Assembly: GCF_022829585.1 (NCBI RefSeq)
Contig: NZ_JAKSYC010000351.1
Coordinates: forward strand, 1 to 64,000
Direction: 5' to 3'
DNA: 64,000 nucleotides
Source: Methylobacterium sp. J-026
Lineage (GTDB): Bacteria; Pseudomonadota; Alphaproteobacteria; Rhizobiales; Beijerinckiaceae
Shown here: positions 58,557-64,000 of the stretch, one piece after another
Layout of the letters: the number at the start of each line of letters is the position of its first letter
Numbering within the stretch: position 1 is the first letter of the stretch
The notes under the pieces: generated by a model
The model's input: the letters and a program-made list of their open reading frames with translations, nothing else
Told to the model about the DNA's origin: nothing
The model's database searches: none
Program-made: the position numbers and the translations under genes

Positions 58557-59575
58557 GCGACCTGCTCCGCGAGCTTCAGCAGCTCGGCGCAATTGGCGTT
58601 CCGGCCGGCATAATCCTTCCAGGCGGTGGTCTTGGCCAATTCGCGCCACTGGCCGAGCGAGGTCTCGTCGAGCTGCGAGACCTTCGCGCCGGCCTTCGAG
58701 AAGATCTCCTCGACGCGGGTGTCGTCCTCCTTGGCGCCCGCCTGCCCGAAGGCTTCGAGTTCGCCGCCCACCGCCAGGATCAGGTCCTGCTGGTCCTTCG
58801 GCAGACCGGAGAACACGATCTTCGACATCATGATCGGTTCGAGCATGAACCAGTACGACCGCTCGCGCCCCGAGGTCAGGGCCTTGGACAGTTCCTCCAG
58901 GCGGAAGGAGATCAGGCTCGTCGAGGAGGTGATCACCGCGTCGCAGGCCCCGGTCTGCATCGCCGCGTAGGATTCGTTCGACGGGATGGAGAGGGTGGCG
59001 GCGCCCGCCTCCTTCATCATCATGTCCATCTCCCGCGATCCGCCGCGGACCTTCATGCCCCTGGCATCGGCCGGCGAGACGAGGGGCCGTTCGCGGCTGG
59101 CGACGCCCCCGGCCTGCCAGACCCAGGAGACCAGAACGATCCCCTTGGCGTCGAGGATCTCGGCGAGCTTGCGCCCCACCGGCGCCGACTTCCACGACAG
59201 CGCCTGGGCATAGGAGGTCACGAGGGCCGGCATCAGGCCGATGTTCAGTTCCGGAACCTCGCCGCCGGCGTAGGGGCTCGGATACAGCGACATGTCGAGG
59301 GCGCCCTTGCGCATCGCGCCGAACTGGGCGTTCGTCTTCATCAGCGACGACCCGGGATAGACCTGGACTTCGAGGGCGCCCTTCGAGCGCTCGGCCACCG
59401 TCTGGGCGAACTTCCGGCACATGCGGTCGCGGAAGTCACCGTCCTCGATGGTCCCGCCCGGGAACTGGTGCGACAGCTTCAGCGTGGTCGCCGCCCGCGC
59501 CGATCCCAGGCCGAACCGCAGGATCGCAGGTGTCGCAAGAGTAGTCGCGATCAGCGAACGACGAGTCAGCGTCAT
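58553..59575 (-). CDS. dctP: TRAP transporter substrate-binding protein (DctP)
   Basis: A 340-residue periplasmic solute receptor. The N-terminus TLTRRSLIATTLATPAIL carries a twin-arginine-like signal. Mature-domain landmarks are KLSHQFPGGTIEDGD, and GMKVRGGSREMDMMMKEAG with the conserved Arg that salt-bridges a ligand carboxylate. This implies an organic acid substrate. ATG 59575 has GGAGA upstream; the longer open frame overlaps the regulatory palindrome. The gene is divergent from a GntR regulator and first in dctPQM. Confidence 0.92.
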   Translation of the reverse strand: MTLTRRSLIATTLATPAILRFGLGSARAATTLKLSHQFPGGTIEDGDFRDRMCRKFAQTVAERSKGALEVQVYPGSSLMKTNAQFGAMRKGALDMSLYPSPYAGGEVPELNIGLMPALVTSYAQALSWKSAPVGRKLAEILDAKGIVLVSWVWQAGGVASRERPLVSPADARGMKVRGGSREMDMMMKEAGAATLSIPSNESYAAMQTGACDAVITSSTSLISFRLEELSKALTSGRERSYWFMLEPIMMSKIVFSGLPKDQQDLILAVGGELEAFGQAGAKEDDTRVEEIFSKAGAKVSQLDETSLGQWRELAKTTAWKDYAGRNANCAELLKLAEQVA

Positions 59576-59611
59576 GTGGCTCTCCCGCACCGCAAGCATC
59601 GCGGCGATGTT

Positions 59612-59628
59612 TTTGTGCGTCGCACAAA
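59612..59628. promoter_or_regulatory. Perfect 17-bp palindrome, probable GntR-type operator
   Basis: TTTGTGCGTCGCACAAA is a perfect inverted repeat around a central base. It lies 37 bp upstream of the dctP ATG and 127 bp upstream of the divergent gntR ATG. FadR/FCD GntR operators are often TnGTnnnACnA-like palindromes, which this fits in general form. A second, imperfect symmetric area (GTATGCAT ... ATGTATAC, 59638-59667) is nearby. Function is inferred from symmetry and position. Confidence 0.65.
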
Positions 59629-59754
59629 CACGACACCGTGTATGCATGAAGAACATCGATGTATACTTTGTCAATCCATAAGCATACGTCTACCGGCGTC
59701 CGCTGGGCAGCCGTTGCGCGTCCGGCTGCTCCGCCGGGGAGGGGAAACGGAAGG

Positions 59755-60408
59755 ATGAGCCACGCCCAGCGTCTGAAGCAGCGGATCGAGGACGAGATCG
59801 TCTCGGGGGAACTCGCCCTCGGGGCTCGACTCGACGAGAATCAGCTCGCGACGCGGTTCGGCGTATCGCGCACGCCGATCCGGGAAGCGCTGCTGCAACT
59901 GGCCGTCACCGGGCTCGTCCAGACGAAGCCGCGCCGGGGCGCGATCGTGAGCGCGCCGGAGCCGCACCTGCTGCTCGCCATGTTCGAGACCATGGCGGAG
60001 ATCGAGGCGGCCTGCGGACGGCTCGCGGCCCGGCGCTTCACCCCCGACGATGCCACCGCCCTCCAGGACGCCCTGTCGGGCTGCCGTGCCGCCATGGCGA
60101 AGGCGGATGCGGAGGCCTACTACGCCGAGAACTACGTGTTCCACACCGTCGTGTATCGGGCGAGCCACAACGCCTTCCTGGCCGATCAGGCGCTGTCGCT
60201 GCACCGTCGGCTGGCCCCGTATCGCCGCCTGCAGCTGCGGGTGCGTCAGCGCCTGCCGCAATCCCTGGCCGAGCACGAGGCGATCGTGGCCGCCATCGTG
60301 GCCGGCGACGCATCGCAGGCTGCCGAGGCGTTGCGCAACCACGTCCTCGTGCAGGGTGACCGGTTCACCGATCTCGTCGCCGGCCTGCGAGCGCCGAATG
60401 CCGCCTGA
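59755..60408 (+). CDS. GntR family (FCD domain) transcriptional regulator, divergent from the TRAP operon
   Basis: A 217-residue FadR-subfamily regulator. The winged helix (LGARLDENQLATRFGVSRTPIREAL, seen in parts) is at about residues 20-55, followed by an FCD ligand domain with the metal-binding pattern (YVFHTVVYRASHN, LAEHEAIVAA and LRNHVLVQGD). It is divergent from dctPQM with a perfect palindrome in between, so it probably senses the TRAP substrate or its product. ATG 59755 follows GAGGGGAAACGG. It converges on a second GntR gene. Confidence 0.92.
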   Translation: MSHAQRLKQRIEDEIVSGELALGARLDENQLATRFGVSRTPIREALLQLAVTGLVQTKPRRGAIVSAPEPHLLLAMFETMAEIEAACGRLAARRFTPDDATALQDALSGCRAAMAKADAEAYYAENYVFHTVVYRASHNAFLADQALSLHRRLAPYRRLQLRVRQRLPQSLAEHEAIVAAIVAGDASQAAEALRNHVLVQGDRFTDLVAGLRAPNAA

Positions 60409-60483
60409 TCCGGACCGCGCCTGCACCGCATGCGATTCGCAGCCTCGCGGCGCCCGTTCCGGACGCGCGCCGGCCTGGCGCCG

Positions 60484-61164
60484 TCAGACGGCCTCGACCG
60501 CCCCGTAATTGGCCGCGATCACCGGCTTCTTGCCCCGGATGTGTTCGCGCATGAGGGTCGCCAGCGCGGTGCCGTCTCGCGTCCGGAGCAGCGCGATCAT
60601 GCGTTCGTGCTCGGAGACCGCGCGGGCCCATTGATCCGGGGTCTGATGGGCCGAGTAGCGCGAGCGCTGGATCCGGCCCGACAGGCTCTCGTAGATGTTC
60701 GCCAGCACCGCGTTCCGGCTGGCCGCCATGATGGCTTCGTGGATCCGGCGGTTGTGGCCGAAATAGCCAGCCTCGTCGCCCGCCTTCCAGGCCGCCACCA
60801 TCGCCTCGTGATCGGCCGCGATGGCGTCGATCTCGCCATCGCCGATCGTGCGGCAGGCCAGGTCGCCCGCGGTCGCCTCGAGGCCGGCGATCACCTCCAT
60901 CATCTCCTCCAGCTCGGTGTCGGAGATGCTGGCGACCCGCGCGCCGCGGTTCGGGAGCAGTTCGAGGAGGCCTTCCGTGGCCAGGATCTTGATCGCCTCG
61001 CGCAGGGGCGTCCGCGAGATGCCGAAGCGCTCCGTCAATTCGCCCTCGTTGATCCGCGCCTTCGGCTCCATCTCGCCGGACCGGATCAATTCGCGCATCC
61101 GATCCGCCACTTCGTCGTGAAGATAACGGCGGCTGATGCCGATCCCGGGTTCGATCTTGTTCAT
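60484..61164 (-). CDS. GntR family (FCD domain) transcriptional regulator, downstream of the FAD oxidase
   Basis: A 226-residue FadR-subfamily protein. The winged helix is at about residues 30-65 (INEGELTERFGISRTPLREA), then an FCD domain with HRRIHEAIMAASRN-type metal residues, SEHERMIALLRTRD and LMREHIRGKKPV. ATG 61164 is fixed by GGGGG and the conserved start of the helix region; the long open frame continues out of phase with the next gene. It starts 59 bp after the FAD/Fe-S dehydrogenase gene on the same strand, so the two are probably co-transcribed. Confidence 0.92.
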   Translation of the reverse strand: MNKIEPGIGISRRYLHDEVADRMRELIRSGEMEPKARINEGELTERFGISRTPLREAIKILATEGLLELLPNRGARVASISDTELEEMMEVIAGLEATAGDLACRTIGDGEIDAIAADHEAMVAAWKAGDEAGYFGHNRRIHEAIMAASRNAVLANIYESLSGRIQRSRYSAHQTPDQWARAVSEHERMIALLRTRDGTALATLMREHIRGKKPVIAANYGAVEAV

Positions 61165-61223
61165 GGTCCCCCGACACGGGCAGGTCTGAGCGACCCGCTG
61201 TCCATGTGTAGGTGTCCGGCAAT

Positions 61224-64000
61224 TCAGTGTCGAGGCACGAGCGCTCGATCCAGAACGCGGACCACATGTTCCGCCTGAATACCGAGCCCGTCGTGGATCT
61301 GATGTCGGCAGCTCGTGCCGTCGGCCACCACGAGATCGCCCGGTGCCGCCGCACGCAGCGCCGGGAACAGCGACAGTTCGGCCATGGCAAAGGACGTCTC
61401 GATCGATTCCGGCCGGTACCCGAAGGCCCCGGCCATGCCGCAGCAGCTCGACTCGATCACCCGCAGGTCGAGACCGGGCACCGACCGCAGGACCGTCTCC
61501 ACCGAGCCCATCAGGCCGAAGGACTTCTGGTGGCAATGCCCGTGCAGATGGGCCACGCGGCCACCCTGATGCGCCAGCGGGAGCTCGATCCGCCCGGCGG
61601 CGAGATCGGCGGCCAGCAGTTCCTCGACCAGCACGGATTGCCGGGCCAGCAGGGCCGCGTCGGCGCCGGGCAGGAGCGTCGCGAATTCGTCCCGGAAGGT
61701 GAGGAGGCAGGACGGCTCCAGGCCGACCACCCGCGCCCCGGCCCGAACGAAGGGTAGCAGCGTGTCGATGGTCCGCCGGGCCTCCTGCCGGGCCCGGTCG
61801 GTCTGGCCGGAGGCGAGCCAGGTCCGGCCGCAGCAGAGCGGGCGCCGGCCGCGCGCCGGGAAGACGCGGTGCAGGCGATAGCCCGCGGCCCGCAGCACGC
61901 GCTCGGCGGCCTCCAGATTCTCCCGCTCGAAGGCGCGGTTGAAGGTGTCGCCGAACAGGATCACGTCGCGGAAGTCCCCGGCGACGTCGCCCGGATGGGC
62001 GGCCTCGCCCTGCTCGCGCCAGGGCCGGCGCCAGCGCGGCAGCGAGCGCCTGGCCGACAACCCGGCCACCCGCTCCGACAGCCTGGCGAGCGCGGGGAGT
62101 CGATCGCGCAGGTTGAGGAGCGGCGCGAGCCGGGCGGCGGCCCCGGCGTAGAGCGGCATCAGGGCGATCAGGCGCTCGCGCAGCGGCAGCCCGTGCCGGG
62201 CGTGGTAATGGTGCAGGAACTCGATCTTCATCTTGGCCATGTCGACGCCGGTGGGGCATTCCCGGCGGCAGGCTTTGCAGGAGACGCAGAGATCGAGGGT
62301 CCGCTTCATCTCCGGGCTGGTGAAGGCGTCCGCGCCGAGCTGCCCCGAGATCGCCAGGCGCAGGGAATTGGCGCGGCCCCGGGTCAGGTGCTGCTCCTCG
62401 CGGGTCACCCGATAGGACGGGCACATGGCCCCGCCGACGAGCTTCCGGCAGGTCCCGTTGTTGTTGCACATCTCCACGGCGGCGCCGAAGCCGCCCCAGT
62501 CCGACCAGTCGAGGGCGGTCTTTACCGGCTGCGTCGCGGCGTAGTCGGGCTTGAACCGGAACAGCGACCGGTCGTCCATAATCAGCGGCCGGACGATCTT
62601 GCCGGGATTGAGCCGATTTTCCGGATCGAAATCGTCCTTCACCGTCTCGAAGGCCCGGGCCAGGATCGGCCCGAACAGGGGGGCGATGTATTCGGAGCGC
62701 GAGATGCCGTCGCCGTGCTCGCCGGAATAGGAGCCCTTGTACCGGCGCACCAGTTCGGAGGTCTCCTCCGCAATGGCGCGCATCCGGCGCACGTCGCCGC
62801 CGTCCTTCATGTTCAGGATCGGGCGCACGTGCAGGCAGCCCACCGAGGCGTGCGCGTACCATGTCCCGCGGGTGCCGTGCTTGGTGAAGACCTCCGTGAC
62901 CGCGTCCGTGTAATCGGCGAGATGCTCCAGCGGCACCGCGCAATCCTCGATGAACGAGACCGGCTTCGCGTCGCCCTTCATCGACATCATGATGTTGAGG
63001 CAGGCCTCGCGGACCTCCCAGACCGATTTCTGGCGGGCCGGCTCCACGACCTCCACGACCGCGTCCGGATAGCCGTGATCGGCCATGCAGGCGGTCAGCC
63101 GCTTCAGGTCGCGGGTGAGGGCGGCGCGGTCGTCGCCGGCGAATTCCGTGAGCAGCAGGCAGTTCGGCCGGCCCCGGGTGATGTCGGCCAGGGTTGTGCG
63201 GAACAGGGGAATGTCGGCCCCGAGCACCAAGACGTTGTTGTCCACCAGCTCGACCGCCACCGGGTCCAGGGCCACGATATGCCGCGTGGTCTCCATGGCG
63301 GCCCGGAAGGACGGGAAATGGCAGACCCCCATCACCCGGTGTGCCGGGAGGCGCGACAGCTTCAGCGTCACCGCGGTGGTCGCCGCGAGGGTCCCCTCGG
63401 ACCCCACCAGCAGGTGCGCGAGGTTGGGCCGCGCCTCGACCAGCGCGTCGAGATTGTAGCCGCCCACGCGGCGCTGCACCTTCGGGTAGCGCGCCGCGAT
63501 CTCGTCCCGGTGCCCGTCGGCGAGGGCGCGCATGCGCTCGGCCAGGGCCTGAATCCGGCCCGAACCGGTCACCCCCGATCCGGCATTGCCGGTGAGCCCG
63601 AACCCGAAGGCCTCGCCGTCGTGCAGCAGCGCCTCCAGGGCGAGGACGTTGTCGCTCATCTTGCCGTAGCGCAGAGAGCGGGCGCCGCAGGAATTGTTGC
63701 CGGCCATGCCGCCGATGGTGCAGCGGGTGGCCGTGGACGGCTCCACGGGGAAGAACCATCCGTCGGCCTTCACACGGGCGTTCAAGCGCTCCAGGACCAT
63801 GCCGGGCTCGACCGTGATCGTGCCGGCCTCCGGATCGTAGGCCAGCACGCCGTTGAAATGCCGCGCGCAATCGACCACGAGGCCGGAGCCGATCGGCTGG
63901 CCGTTCTGAGAGGTGCCGCCGCCGCGCAGGATCACCGGCGCGCCGTAATCGGCGGCGATCCGCAGGGTGGCGGCAATGTCGGCCGCCGAACGCGGCAGAA
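61224..64000 (-). CDS. FAD-linked oxidase / Fe-S dehydrogenase fusion, YdiJ-like (5' end cut off)
   Basis: At least 924 residues are visible; the N-terminus lies beyond the window end. Domain order: FAD_binding_4 (ILRGGGTSQNGQPIG, then FFVEP-like PSTATRCTIGGMAGNNSCGA), FAD-oxidase C-domain, a 4Fe-4S segment (CVSCKACRRECPTG), and two cysteine-rich CCG domains (CCGRTWLASG, HLHGHCHQK, SSCCGMAGAFGY). This is the architecture of E. coli YdiJ and related D-2-hydroxyacid (2-hydroxyglutarate or lactate) dehydrogenases that feed electrons to quinone. With the TRAP genes and two GntR regulators nearby, an alpha-hydroxy acid substrate is likely but unproven. Confidence 0.9.
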   Translation of the reverse strand, partial: LPRSAADIAATLRIAADYGAPVILRGGGTSQNGQPIGSGLVVDCARHFNGVLAYDPEAGTITVEPGMVLERLNARVKADGWFFPVEPSTATRCTIGGMAGNNSCGARSLRYGKMSDNVLALEALLHDGEAFGFGLTGNAGSGVTGSGRIQALAERMRALADGHRDEIAARYPKVQRRVGGYNLDALVEARPNLAHLLVGSEGTLAATTAVTLKLSRLPAHRVMGVCHFPSFRAAMETTRHIVALDPVAVELVDNNVLVLGADIPLFRTTLADITRGRPNCLLLTEFAGDDRAALTRDLKRLTACMADHGYPDAVVEVVEPARQKSVWEVREACLNIMMSMKGDAKPVSFIEDCAVPLEHLADYTDAVTEVFTKHGTRGTWYAHASVGCLHVRPILNMKDGGDVRRMRAIAEETSELVRRYKGSYSGEHGDGISRSEYIAPLFGPILARAFETVKDDFDPENRLNPGKIVRPLIMDDRSLFRFKPDYAATQPVKTALDWSDWGGFGAAVEMCNNNGTCRKLVGGAMCPSYRVTREEQHLTRGRANSLRLAISGQLGADAFTSPEMKRTLDLCVSCKACRRECPTGVDMAKMKIEFLHHYHARHGLPLRERLIALMPLYAGAAARLAPLLNLRDRLPALARLSERVAGLSARRSLPRWRRPWREQGEAAHPGDVAGDFRDVILFGDTFNRAFERENLEAAERVLRAAGYRLHRVFPARGRRPLCCGRTWLASGQTDRARQEARRTIDTLLPFVRAGARVVGLEPSCLLTFRDEFATLLPGADAALLARQSVLVEELLAADLAAGRIELPLAHQGGRVAHLHGHCHQKSFGLMGSVETVLRSVPGLDLRVIESSCCGMAGAFGYRPESIETSFAMAELSLFPALRAAAPGDLVVADGTSCRHQIHDGLGIQAEHVVRVLDRALVPRH

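Noticed and set aside
60484..63870. 1128-residue minus-strand open frame
   Set aside because: Only its last 226 residues (the second GntR protein) are real. The rest is an out-of-frame reading of the FAD/Fe-S dehydrogenase gene.

Overview
The window is a GC-rich (roughly 70 percent by eye), densely coded piece of bacterial chromosome. The gene content points to an alphaproteobacterium of the order Hyphomicrobiales (Rhizobiales), most probably Methylobacterium or Methylorubrum. Pointers are a GapR/DUF2312 nucleoid protein, a DUF1236 secreted protein, an ExoR-like Sel1 protein, a TIGR02302 membrane protein, an intracellular Cys-type PHB depolymerase, and the block hbd-etfA-etfB-pduO-twin-TM. 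The genus is inferred; no 16S rRNA or methylotrophy gene lies in the window.

Layout. 1-2.7 kb: the end of an amino-acid ABC binding protein, a PIG3-type quinone oxidoreductase and a small membrane protein. 2.7-10 kb (minus strand): TIGR02302, twin-TM, a PagL-like lipid A deacylase, PduO cobalamin adenosyltransferase, EtfB, EtfA and 3-hydroxybutyryl-CoA dehydrogenase. 10-13.5 kb: PHB depolymerase, two small orphans, maf-yacG and tRNA-Phe. 13.8-19.2 kb: an orphan PAS protein, purC, gapR, an MHS organic-acid transporter, a DUF1236 protein and a LysE exporter. 19.3-25.9 kb: the conserved housekeeping block hrcA <> rph-rdgB-hemW, then an LppC-type lipoprotein <> rsmI-yraN. 25.9-32.7 kb: a receiver-only response regulator, an L,D-transpeptidase, an extensin-family protein, an M3 oligopeptidase, a coiled-coil membrane protein and a DUF2780-like protein.

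32.8-40.7 kb is a run of plus-strand catabolic genes: poxB (pyruvate to acetate), lutABC (L-lactate to pyruvate), a transglutaminase-like protein and eutBC (ethanolamine to acetaldehyde plus ammonia). EutBC needs adenosylcobalamin, which the PduO protein at 5.7-6.3 kb could supply. 41-49.9 kb holds ilvD, an ExoR-like protein, a GST, xthA, a ceramidase-family membrane protein, hom, glpX and a second L,D-transpeptidase. 50.4-55.3 kb has a NarK-type transporter and an MFS/CaiB/crotonase operon whose crotonase appears to lack both standard catalytic glutamates. 55.4-56.3 kb is a small PIN-type toxin-antitoxin-like pair. 56.5-64 kb is a TRAP transporter (DctPQM), two divergent or convergent GntR regulators and a large YdiJ-like FAD/Fe-S dehydrogenase cut by the window end. 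Together these look like an inducible uptake and oxidation module for a hydroxy acid.

There is no prophage, insertion sequence, CRISPR array or secondary-metabolite cluster. The non-coding feature that stands out most is a family of three related composite palindromic repeats (about 1.0, 45.5 and 51.7 kb), all between genes. I did not find a clearly new multi-gene system. The best leads are the repeat family, the glutamate-less crotonase operon, the PIN pair with an unrecognised partner, and the 17-bp perfect palindrome controlling the TRAP/GntR divergent region.
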